This document shows, piece by piece, positions 24,800 to 31,848 of a DNA stretch of 64,000 bases; within the stretch, counting starts at the first letter, position 1, and each line of letters starts with the position of its first letter. Where the stretch lies: the NCBI GenBank assembly GCA_958427145.1, contig CAUAAZ010000004.1, positions 47,876-111,875 on the forward strand, given 5' to 3'. Source of the DNA: an uncultured Collinsella sp. Its GTDB lineage: Bacteria > Actinomycetota > Coriobacteriia > Coriobacteriales > Coriobacteriaceae. Position numbers and translations under genes: made by a program. The notes beneath the pieces were generated by a model. It was not told where the DNA came from. It did no database searches and saw only the letters and a list, made by a program, of their open reading frames with translations.

Positions 24800-25531
24800 C
24801 TAGTCGCTACGCTGGTGGTAAACCTTGTATTTAAACTGATCGGCACGAGCAACCGAGAGTGTGTACTCCACAACCTCGTTTGACTCGTTATATGTAGTCC
24901 TGACCAAATCGAGCACAGGCGAGCCCTCGACAATTCCCAAAAGGTGAGCGTCGGTGGGACGGGCTATGCTCGCATAGAACTCCTCTTCGGCCACGCGTAT
25001 CTTTTGCTGAAAGTCTTGCTCAATCACATCGTAAAGCGGCTTACGCTCCAGCAGCGGTCGCTTTAGGGACAGAAATTGACGAACTGGTAGATAGCTGCGT
25101 TCGACCATCATGGGCATGTTGTCGGCAGAACGAAGGCGCTTAAGCTTAAAAATGCGATCACCGATACGCAATCCCATATGCTCGGCCAGATTTTTATCGG
25201 CCTCCATCTCGCAAAACTCGAGAATCGTGGTCTCGGGGTCGCGACCCATCGCGCGCATCTGCTCGGTAAAGCTGTAGGACTGCATAAGATTGGTTGCCTT
25301 TGCCGAACGGTCGGTCACAAAGGTACCGCGACCGTGCTGCCGAACCACCAGTCCTAAACGCTCCAGTTCCTGCAGAGCCAGGCGTACCGTAGTGCGCGAG
25401 AGACCATAGCGCTCCGAAAGTTCGCGCTCGGAAGGAATCATGTCACCGGTGCGATATTCATGGTCGATCTTTTCGGTCAGAATATCGACCAGCTGATCGT
25501 ACAGCGGTTGCTTACGCGCTCCGATCGCCAT
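24800..25531 (-). CDS. GntR/HutC-family regulator of amino-sugar genes (NagR/DasR-like)
   Basis: 243 residues. Winged helix at ~residues 12-75 (DMIPSERELSERYGLSRTTVRLALQELERLGLV...GRGTFV), then a UTRA domain with the RLRSADNMPMMVERSYLP block common to NagR/DasR proteins that sense GlcNAc-6-P or GlcN-6-P. It lies between agaS and the PTS operon, both of which have CTGGT-N4-ACCA sites upstream. Shine-Dalgarno GGGAGG. The PTS operon terminates before it, so it has its own promoter. Confidence 0.9.
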   Translation of the reverse strand: MAIGARKQPLYDQLVDILTEKIDHEYRTGDMIPSERELSERYGLSRTTVRLALQELERLGLVVRQHGRGTFVTDRSAKATNLMQSYSFTEQMRAMGRDPETTILEFCEMEADKNLAEHMGLRIGDRIFKLKRLRSADNMPMMVERSYLPVRQFLSLKRPLLERKPLYDVIEQDFQQKIRVAEEEFYASIARPTDAHLLGIVEGSPVLDLVRTTYNESNEVVEYTLSVARADQFKYKVYHQRSD

Positions 25532-25613
25532 CCTATCCTCCCTTTTGCTCGAATTCGGCTAACTACCTAGGGTGTTTAGCATTATCTGTCTGCCACACCC
25601 GAATCATCAAGAA

Positions 25614-25650
25614 AACAAAAGCCGCGCGCTCTTTCGAGCACGCGGCTTTT
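25614..25650 (-). terminator. Terminator of the mannose-family PTS operon
   Basis: GCCGCGCGCTC pairs with GAGCACGCGGC around TTTC (one mismatch). Read on the minus strand it is followed by TTTTGTTTTC. Confidence 0.88.
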
Positions 25651-25716
25651 AACATACACATGGCTTAAGGGGTCGGGGTGTGAGCCGCGTAGGGACACAC
25701 CCCTCAAGCTAGAGCC

Positions 25717-26799
25717 TTACCAGATGCTCGGCCAGAGACCAAGCGGGCCAGCGCCCAGGATGCCAAGGACGAAGAGCAGGAGAATGCCCTTGGTCGGGGT
25801 CCAGCTGTGCTTAGCGAACATGTAGTAAAGCAGCAGCGTAAGCATAAGCGGGACGAGCTTCGGGACGATGGTGTTGAGGGTGTCGGCAACAGAGAAGTTG
25901 ACCGGATCCTCGGTAACGGTGCCGTAGGTCACGGACTCCATGCCGTTACCCAGATCGGTGACGCCGCACTCGACAGCGTTGCCGTCGGCATCGGAAGCGG
26001 TAAGGGCGTTGCCGTCCTTATCGGTCATGGCGATGGTACCGGCCTCAGCGGTCTCGGTATCGATGCCCTCCATACCCGTGAAGTTCTCGGCCTCCTTCTC
26101 GGAGACGATCACGGTAGTAGCGGAGAGGCCACGGGTGGTGCCGTTGGGGATCTGGAGGTTGATCTGGGTGCCACCCATGGTGACGACCAGGCAACCGACG
26201 ACGAAGACGCCCATGATGGAAGCGGCACGCGTGAAGGCCTGCATGTTGGCGGTCAGAGCGTCAATAGCGCTGGTGCCAAGCTTGTAGGACCAGTTCATGA
26301 GCCAGAAGCGCAGAGCGAACTGGACGGCGTTGAAGATCACCAGGAAGATGATCGGCGCAGCGGCGTTGCCGTTGATGGCCATGTTGGAGGTGATGCCGGC
26401 CGTGATAGGCACGAGCGTCAGCCAGAACAGGGCGTCACCGATACCACCGAGCGGGCCCATTGCGGCGACGCGGACGGCGCGGATCGTGGGGATGTCAACC
26501 TTGTTCTGCTCGAGCGAAAGCACGATGCCCATAACAAAGGTGACGAGGAACGGGTGGGTGTTGAAGAACTCCAGGTTGTGGCTCATGGAAGCCGCGAGGT
26601 CGTTCTTGTTGGTGTGGATCTTCTCCAGACCGGGGATGATGGAGTAAAGCCAGCCAGCGGCCTGCATGCGCTCGTAGTTGAACGATGCCTGCAGGAAGCA
26701 GGAGCGCCAAGCCATCTTGTTGAGGGTCTTCTGGTCGAGCTGCGGAGCAGGAGTGAGATCCTCGTAGTGCTCCGGGATCACATACTCATTAGATGCCAT
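25717..26799 (-). CDS. PTS mannose-family IID component
   Basis: About 360 residues from the ATG at 26799, with GGAGGT ten bases upstream; the start overlaps the IIC stop by 11 bases. The N-terminal LDQKTLNKMAWRSCFLQASFNYERMQAAGW and GPLGGIGDALFWLTLVPI segments are hallmark IID motifs, with hydrophobic segments at the C-terminus. It is longer than the usual ~270-300 residues because of an acidic, membrane-free insertion at about residues 200-290 (TDKDGNALTASDADGNAVEC). It forms the membrane channel with IIC. Confidence 0.9.
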   Translation of the reverse strand: MASNEYVIPEHYEDLTPAPQLDQKTLNKMAWRSCFLQASFNYERMQAAGWLYSIIPGLEKIHTNKNDLAASMSHNLEFFNTHPFLVTFVMGIVLSLEQNKVDIPTIRAVRVAAMGPLGGIGDALFWLTLVPITAGITSNMAINGNAAAPIIFLVIFNAVQFALRFWLMNWSYKLGTSAIDALTANMQAFTRAASIMGVFVVGCLVVTMGGTQINLQIPNGTTRGLSATTVIVSEKEAENFTGMEGIDTETAEAGTIAMTDKDGNALTASDADGNAVECGVTDLGNGMESVTYGTVTEDPVNFSVADTLNTIVPKLVPLMLTLLLYYMFAKHSWTPTKGILLLFVLGILGAGPLGLWPSIW

Positions 26800-27589
26800 C
26801 TTCGAAGTCACCTCCGTCAGAAACAGCTGCACCCTTCAGCTCGGTCTGCTGCTGGAAGTCCCAGAAAGCGATGCCGAAGCCGATGAGAGCGAGGATGAGC
26901 AGAGCAGGGGTTGCCAGCGAATCGTTGGCAACGGTGATGAGCGCGAGGCCAAAGCCCATGAGGAAGAAGCCCCACATATCGCGGTTCATCATAACCTTGA
27001 GCAGGACGGCGAAGCCGACGAAGCGCATCATGCCGCCTGCAGCGGACAGACCGGTCTGCAGCCAAGTCGGGATGGCAGAAGCGATGGTCTGACCGATGGT
27101 AGCGCCAGCGATGAAGAACAGGGTGACGACGACAGCGAAGATCAGGCCGAGCAGAGCCATGGCGAAGTAGTTCAGGCGCTCGATGCCCTTGGTGTCCGCG
27201 TTGTGAGCCATGTTATCGGCCGTGGACATAAGCGGGGACATAAGCGTGAAGACCAGGGTAACGCCAAGCTGGCCAAGTAGAGCGAACGGAATGGCGAGGC
27301 CGACTGCCGCGTTGGGCTCGAGGCCCGTGGCGATAGCGAGAATGGCTGCCATGATGCCGCCGATGACGGCGTTAGGCGGCTGAGCGCCTCCGATCGGCAT
27401 GTTGCCGATCGTCATGAGCTGATAGGTACCACCCACGAGAAGACCGGTGTTGAGGTCGCCAAGGATAAGACCGATGACGGCGCCGGTGACGATGGGCTGA
27501 TAGAGAGACTCGAGGAAGTCAAACTGGTCGATTGCCGCGATGAACGTGACGACGAAGACCAGAGCGATCTGGATGATCGAGTATTCCAT
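26789..27589 (-). CDS. PTS mannose-family IIC component
   Basis: 266 residues, very hydrophobic with about seven membrane segments. MEYSIIQIALVFVVTFIAAIDQF, QPIVTGAVIGLILGDLNTG and GGTYQLMTIGNMPIGGAQPPN are typical of the AgaW/ManY/SorA IIC family. Strong Shine-Dalgarno (AAAGGAGG). It lies between IIB and IID in the operon order IIA-yajC-IIB-IIC-IID. It transports the hexose or amino sugar with IID. Confidence 0.92.
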   Translation of the reverse strand: MEYSIIQIALVFVVTFIAAIDQFDFLESLYQPIVTGAVIGLILGDLNTGLLVGGTYQLMTIGNMPIGGAQPPNAVIGGIMAAILAIATGLEPNAAVGLAIPFALLGQLGVTLVFTLMSPLMSTADNMAHNADTKGIERLNYFAMALLGLIFAVVVTLFFIAGATIGQTIASAIPTWLQTGLSAAGGMMRFVGFAVLLKVMMNRDMWGFFLMGFGLALITVANDSLATPALLILALIGFGIAFWDFQQQTELKGAAVSDGGDFEDGI

Positions 27590-27679
27590 CTTGCTCCTCC
27601 TTTCAAAATGAATGTACGCACTTTGGATATCACGTACAGAACGTCAGGGTTTCACTCCTGACAACGTGGATCACGAGGA

Positions 27680-28162
27680 TTACGAGAAGAGCTTGCTCGT
27701 GTCCTCAACAGGCGTGCTCGGAACGCGCCTGATCTCCAACTCCACCCCCAATTCCTGCAGCTCTTTAAACGCAGCGACATCCTCGTCGTTAACTGCGACG
27801 GAGGTGGCGACTTGGCGCTTTCCTTCCGACATGTGCATGTTGCCGATGTTTACCTTCTTTATAGGCACACCGCCCTTGACGAGCGTAAGCACGTCTTCCG
27901 GTGTTTCGGCCACGATGAAGATCTTCTGGCGCGGGCTCGCCTTGCCAATGACGTCGATGGTCTTCTGCAGGGAGAAGAAACGCGTAGCGACGCCGGCGGG
28001 AGCGGCCATCTTCATGAGGTTCTGGCGCATGGTGTTGGACGCCACGTCGTCGTTGGCGACGAGGATGAGGTTGGAGCCCAGAGTGGAGTTCCACTGGGTG
28101 GCAACCTGACCATGAACCAGTCGGTTATCGATGCGGGTAAGAAGAATGTTGGGTTCTGCCAT
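27680..28162 (-). CDS. PTS mannose-family IIB component
   Basis: 160 residues. MAEPNILLTRIDNRLVHGQV contains the phosphorylatable His17. The rest fits the IIB fold (TRFFSLQKTIDVIG, VLTLVKGGVPIKKVNIGNMH). It accepts the phosphate from IIA (His9) and passes it to the incoming sugar. Shine-Dalgarno GAAAGGAAG. It serves as the reference for the His-less orphan IIB at 17946. Confidence 0.93.
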   Translation of the reverse strand: MAEPNILLTRIDNRLVHGQVATQWNSTLGSNLILVANDDVASNTMRQNLMKMAAPAGVATRFFSLQKTIDVIGKASPRQKIFIVAETPEDVLTLVKGGVPIKKVNIGNMHMSEGKRQVATSVAVNDEDVAAFKELQELGVELEIRRVPSTPVEDTSKLFS

Positions 28163-28198
28163 GTTGATCAGCTTCCTTTCGATATTTGCTGACGACAG

Positions 28199-28480
28199 TT
28201 ACTTGATCTCCTGAATCGCGTAACGCGAAACATCTACGACGGCTCCGGATCGGACTTTGATCTGGACCTTCTCGCCTTCGATGCCTTTGACGGTTCCGTA
28301 GATACCGCCGGCGAAAAGAACCTCCTGACCCGGCTTGAGCTCGGTGTGCAGCTCCTTGAAGTACTTCTGCTTCTTCTTCATGTTGATTTGCGACCAGATG
28401 GTGTAAATCAAGCCCATGATGACAAGCAGGCCTAAAAGGGCGACCGAGGAGCTCAGGACGTTGGCTCCGAAATCGGCCAT
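28199..28480 (-). CDS. yajC: YajC-family membrane protein in the PTS operon
   Basis: 93 residues: one N-terminal membrane helix (~residues 8-30), then a small basic domain with KKQKYFKELHTELKPGQEVLFAGGIYGTVKGIEGEKVQIKV, the standard YajC signature. YajC normally accompanies SecDF, but this copy is inside the PTS operon: its ATG overlaps the IIA stop (TAATG) and IIB follows 36 bases later. I recall a similar YajC in streptococcal hyaluronan/aga-type PTS operons. Its role may be to help assemble the IIC/IID membrane complex (inference). Confidence 0.9.
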   Translation of the reverse strand: MADFGANVLSSSVALLGLLVIMGLIYTIWSQINMKKKQKYFKELHTELKPGQEVLFAGGIYGTVKGIEGEKVQIKVRSGAVVDVSRYAIQEIK

Positions 28481-28923
28481 TAGATGCCGTCCTCGTCGCC
28501 GAAGATATCCTCTTCCTCGGAGCCGGCAACGGATGCGACCGTCTGGGCGGTGATGCCCGTCTGGCCAACGGTCACGGCCTGCTCGCCAAGCTCGGCGAGC
28601 GTGGCATTGCCGCGGAGGAACAGAAGCTCAATAACCATGGGAAGGTTGGTGCCAGTCAGAACCTCGACGTTGTCGACATCCTGGGCAATCATCATCGACT
28701 GGTTGAACGGGGTGCCGCCAAGCAGGTCGGTAAAGACAAGCACGCCATCGCACTCCTCGCGCATGGCGGTAATAGCGGCGCGGAGATCCTCACCGTAGGA
28801 TGCGGCCTGGTCGCCCTCAAAAGGAACGACGGTAAAAGCAGGCTGGTCGCCGGCAACCATAGCGATAGCGCTTGCAAGGCCGGGTGCGAACTGTCCATGA
28901 CCGGTAAGAATAAAGCCAACCAT
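28480..28923 (-). CDS. PTS mannose-family IIA component
   Basis: 147 residues. MVGFILTGHGQFAPGLASA contains the phosphorylatable His9 that accepts phosphate from HPr. VLVFTDLLGGTPFNQS is the other IIA hallmark. It is the first gene of the IIA-yajC-IIB-IIC-IID operon, preceded by an A+T-rich 660-bp control region with GntR-type palindromes and ACCGYTYACCG motifs. An acidic tail (EEEDIFGDEDG) follows the fold. Confidence 0.93.
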   Translation of the reverse strand: MVGFILTGHGQFAPGLASAIAMVAGDQPAFTVVPFEGDQAASYGEDLRAAITAMREECDGVLVFTDLLGGTPFNQSMMIAQDVDNVEVLTGTNLPMVIELLFLRGNATLAELGEQAVTVGQTGITAQTVASVAGSEEEDIFGDEDGI

Positions 28924-29023
28924 TCAAATTTCCCTTCCGAAGGTGTGTACAATCTGAGTCCGATGATTTTCGGAAGCCAGCGGGCACTCGCCCTTAAAGC
29001 TTCTTAGAAAGCGTTCTTTGAAG

Positions 29024-29053
29024 ACCAGTGGTTTCTAAACTGGTAGTAACCAC
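29024..29053. promoter_or_regulatory. GntR-type operators upstream of the PTS operon
   Basis: ACCAGTGGT (29024-29032) and ACTGGTAGTAACCAC (29039-29053) share the CTGGT-N4-ACCA arms of the site upstream of agaS. Direct copies ACCAGTTAGAACCAGTT also occur at 29320-29336. They are probably bound by the GntR regulator at 24800. Confidence 0.65.
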
Positions 29054-29109
29054 GTGACGTGTTGTTGTCACTATATCACCCCAGAAGAGGTCGCTTTCGT
29101 TGATTCATA

Positions 29110-29158
29110 CGGTAAAACGTTTTTGCACCGCTCACGGTGATAAATCGACCGTTTACCG
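29110..29158. promoter_or_regulatory. Paired ACCGYTYACCG motif upstream of the PTS operon
   Basis: ACCGCTCACGG (29127-29137) and ACCGTTTACCG (29148-29158) are direct repeats with a 21-bp start distance. CGGTAAAACGT (29110-29120) is a partial reverse copy. This is the third occurrence of the 21-bp arrangement in the window. Confidence 0.55.
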
Positions 29159-29346
29159 GTCGTTAACACTTCTACATGCGGTTTTGAAACCGTTTCGAAA
29201 TGCTTTGGCAAAAAATCGGATCTTTTCCTGTGTCTAAACAACGCAGGGCGGCTAAAAATAGCGTGTAGAAAAATTGCAGGTCATTGTGAAGATATGTGAA
29301 TTGGTCTTTTTGACTTAATACCAGTTAGAACCAGTTTTGAGATTAT

Positions 29347-29376
29347 CGGTGAACGGTAGTTTTCGACCGTTCACCG
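29347..29376. promoter_or_regulatory. Inverted pair of ACCGTTCACCG motifs
   Basis: CGGTGAACGGT (29347-29357) and ACCGTTCACCG (29366-29376) are perfect inverted 11-mers separated by 8 bases. There is no T-tract, so it is probably a protein-binding site. The rest of the 28924-29625 gap is A+T-rich and shows no gene. Confidence 0.5.
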
Positions 29377-29586
29377 GTTACTTGCAATCGTTTGCAGTTG
29401 TTTTCCCAGATGAATTAGGGAAACGCGATGGAGCGCTTGCGCGATCACAGGAAATTTTGGCATTTGTCCTTATCCCCCACGCGCCAAACTCCGGCATCCA
29501 AAATGAGCTAATAGCTCACGCTAATCGTTTTCAATCATTACATACTCAGTATCCGTAATTATTTATCGTTTATCGTTAATTCTGAT

Positions 29587-29602
29587 ATGATACAAGTATC
29601 AT
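29587..29602. promoter_or_regulatory. Palindrome ATGATAC-AA-GTATCAT near the DUF2975/XRE promoter
   Basis: A 16-bp palindrome 24 bases before the likely start of the DUF2975 gene, preceded by tandem TTATCGT repeats (29562-29577). It is a candidate autoregulatory site for the XRE regulator in the same operon. Confidence 0.45.
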
Positions 29603-29625
29603 CCCAAACGCCGATTGGAGGGGTT

Positions 29626-30264
29626 ATGGTCCATCGAAACGCATCTATATCGAATGAAACCATCAGCCGCGAACAGACGATAGCCAAACTGAGGAAGCTC
29701 GCTCGCATCTGCAAATGGGCCACGATCTGCATTACCACCGCGCTCGCTCTGGGACTCCTCGCAGTCATTGCGATTGACCTTCTACTCATATTGCCTGGCC
29801 TCTCCCAAGGGTCGTGTCTCCAATCCGTAGAACTTCAAGCCGGCGAAGGGCCGTGCCTTGCCATCGTCGGCACCGATGCGCAGGCCCCACTTATGCTCGT
29901 CGCACACGATGGTCACACTGCCATAGGGAGTCTCTTGATGACATGTCTCGCGCTTACCATCGCGATAAGCGTGCGCAGGCTTTTCCTCAACATTGAAAAG
30001 GAAGGCAGGCCCTTTGACCTTGAATGTAACCAGACACTTCGTCGAGTAGGACATTTATTCCTTATCGGCGGCGTTGCCGTGAGGCTTCTTGGCGCCGTAA
30101 TCACGGGAATGATACTCTCAGGATTTGGCGGCAGCTTTACGGATGCGTTCGTCGGCCAGTTATTCGAGCCCTCCATGCTCTTTGCAGGCCTGATTATTTG
30201 CCTGATTGCCAGCATCTTCCGCTACGGGTATATCCTGCAAAAACAAGATGACGAGTTGCTCTAG
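29626..30264 (+). CDS. DUF2975-type membrane protein
   Basis: About 212 residues from ATG 29626 (GGAGGGG upstream). It shows four hydrophobic segments: ~residues 32-58, ~100-120, ~150-172 and ~185-203. The RRLFLNIEKEGRPFDLECNQTLRRVG loop and the C-terminal SIFRYGYILQKQDDELL are characteristic of DUF2975 proteins, which are commonly encoded just before a small YozG-like XRE regulator, as here. The function is unknown; such pairs may sense membrane or peptide signals. Confidence 0.8.
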   Translation: MVHRNASISNETISREQTIAKLRKLARICKWATICITTALALGLLAVIAIDLLLILPGLSQGSCLQSVELQAGEGPCLAIVGTDAQAPLMLVAHDGHTAIGSLLMTCLALTIAISVRRLFLNIEKEGRPFDLECNQTLRRVGHLFLIGGVAVRLLGAVITGMILSGFGGSFTDAFVGQLFEPSMLFAGLIICLIASIFRYGYILQKQDDELL

Positions 30265-30273
30265 GGGGAATCC

Positions 30274-30513
30274 ATGATTATTCTGCGGCTTGACCGCATG
30301 CTCGCCGAACGCAAGATCTCATCCAAAGAGCTTGCGGAATGTGTGGGCATCTCCCAGGTCAATATGTCACGCATTAAGACGGGCAAGGTTTCTGCCATAC
30401 GTTTTTCAACTCTTGACGCGATATGCCGGGCACTCGACTGCCAACCGGGCGATGTACTGGAATATATATCCGACGATGAAGCCGATAGCCTTTTTGGGCT
30501 TAAAGATGAATAG
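30274..30513 (+). CDS. Small XRE-family HTH regulator (YozG-like)
   Basis: 79 residues. MIILRLDRMLAERKISSKELAECVGISQVNMSRIKTGKVSAIRFSTL is a Cro/CI-type HTH, followed by the CRALDCQPGDVLEYI motif of the DUF2975 partner family. It starts 10 bases after the DUF2975 stop with a GGGGGAA ribosome site, so it is in the same operon. Confidence 0.88.
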   Translation: MIILRLDRMLAERKISSKELAECVGISQVNMSRIKTGKVSAIRFSTLDAICRALDCQPGDVLEYISDDEADSLFGLKDE

Positions 30514-30549
30514 CCATAATTAAACTGCCGATCACGCTCTCAACGCAAA

Positions 30550-30584
30550 TAGCCCGCCAGAACGACTTCCGTACTGGCGGGCTA
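30550..30584. terminator. Terminator between XRE and SurA-like genes
   Basis: TAGCCCGCCAG (30550-30560) pairs with CTGGCGGGCTA (30574-30584). The T-tract is weak in both directions; the genes on either side are convergent. Confidence 0.65.
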
Positions 30585-30627
30585 CTTGCTGTCTATCGGC
30601 TAGATGCTCGATGAGCCGTGCAACTCT

Positions 30628-31722
30628 TTACGCAAACAGGCCGTAGATGCTGATGTTGGCCTTGGCGTAGAGGCCGTTAGCATACTCGGTCCACTTGGAG
30701 CTGGCGCTCGAAGCCTGCGAGGAATACTGCTGGTAGGCGGTGTAATAGGCGGTCATGGCCTGCTTATAGGTAGCGCTATCGGCCGTAAAGGCATCGTCAG
30801 CGAAGGCCTTAGCGTAGGTGCTATCGGCGTCCTTCCAGGTGCCCTTCTCGCTATCCCACTCGTCGCCGGCAAGGTTGATGATGTAGTCGGCGTAGTCCTT
30901 GCTCGCGGTCTCCTCGTTGCCGTCAGCAGGCTCAGTCGGGGCGGTCGGCATGCTTGCGGAGCTATCGCCGACCTTCTTCTTGTAGAGCTTCTGCAGCGTC
31001 GCGGACTGGCGGACGATCTGCTTGGCCTGATCCTTGGACACGCCATACTGCTTGGCCATAGTCTTGTAGTCCGAAGTGCCGATGGAATCCTCGGCGTACT
31101 TCTTCATCTCCTTAGAAGAGACGGTGATGCCCTCGCCCTCGGCAGCGTCGAGCAGGATCTTGTTGCGCACGTAGGACAGGATGACGTCGGCAGAAGGAGC
31201 GGTGTAGTTGCCATCGCTATCCTTGACGGTATCAAGGCTGTACTGGCTCTCGATGGCCTCGCGCGCAGTGATGTCGCTCTTCTTGCCGTTGTAGCTATAG
31301 CTTGCCACGGTCGAATCGAGCTGATCCTCGGTGAGGGTCGCCGAGCCGACGCCCTTGCCGCCAAAACCACCGTTGCCGATAAAGAAACCGACCACCGCAG
31401 CGATCACGATAGCGACCACGAAGGCGGCAATCATCGTCTTCTTGTGCTTGGATGCATGGTCATCTTCGTCGGAACCCAGGATATCGTTGTCCTCATCCTG
31501 GGCCTCGGGCATCAGATTCTCGTCAGCGGCGTCCGCGGCAATCTGAGCCTCCAGACGGGCGTCCTCCTCCTCGGCCGTCGTGCCAGCGGCAATGTGCTCG
31601 GCAGACGTACCGGCGACCAGATCGATCTTCTCGTCCTCGTCACCGTCGGGGCCTTCGCCGCGCTCGATGATCTGGATGCCGTCGATCTCGTCCTTCTCGT
31701 CCTTCTTTTGAATCAGACCCAT
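30628..31722 (-). CDS. Membrane-anchored SurA-N-like protein
   Basis: 364 residues. The N-terminal ~90 are acidic and cytoplasmic, followed by one membrane helix (~residues 95-120, MIAAFVVAIVIAAVVGFFIG) and an extracytoplasmic domain with the SurA/PrsA N-terminal chaperone pattern (VILSYVRNKILLDAAEGEGITVSSKEMKKYAEDSI). No parvulin-type prolyl isomerase domain is seen. It may act as a secretion chaperone on the outer face of the membrane; the substrate is unknown. Shine-Dalgarno AAGGAG, then ATG. Confidence 0.75.
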   Translation of the reverse strand: MGLIQKKDEKDEIDGIQIIERGEGPDGDEDEKIDLVAGTSAEHIAAGTTAEEEDARLEAQIAADAADENLMPEAQDEDNDILGSDEDDHASKHKKTMIAAFVVAIVIAAVVGFFIGNGGFGGKGVGSATLTEDQLDSTVASYSYNGKKSDITAREAIESQYSLDTVKDSDGNYTAPSADVILSYVRNKILLDAAEGEGITVSSKEMKKYAEDSIGTSDYKTMAKQYGVSKDQAKQIVRQSATLQKLYKKKVGDSSASMPTAPTEPADGNEETASKDYADYIINLAGDEWDSEKGTWKDADSTYAKAFADDAFTADSATYKQAMTAYYTAYQQYSSQASSASSKWTEYANGLYAKANISIYGLFA

Positions 31723-31760
31723 ATCAGTTACTCCTTGTTAGGAAACATAGTCTTCAATAG

Positions 31761-31789
31761 AATACGCCCGACAGAGCGCCGGGCGTATT
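31761..31789 (-). terminator. Terminator after icd
   Basis: AATACGCCCG (31761-31770) pairs with CGGGCGTATT (31780-31789). The weak flanking T-tract (TCTATTG) on the minus strand lowers confidence. Confidence 0.6.
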
Positions 31790-31848
31790 GATTCTTAGGT
31801 TATACGCAAACACTTAAGTACTATTTAGGCGTTTGCAGTGTGCATGCC

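Noticed and set aside
29347..29376. Rho-independent terminator
   Set aside because: The perfect inverted repeat is not followed by a T-tract on either strand and lies in a control region; the arms match the ACCGYTYACCG motif family.
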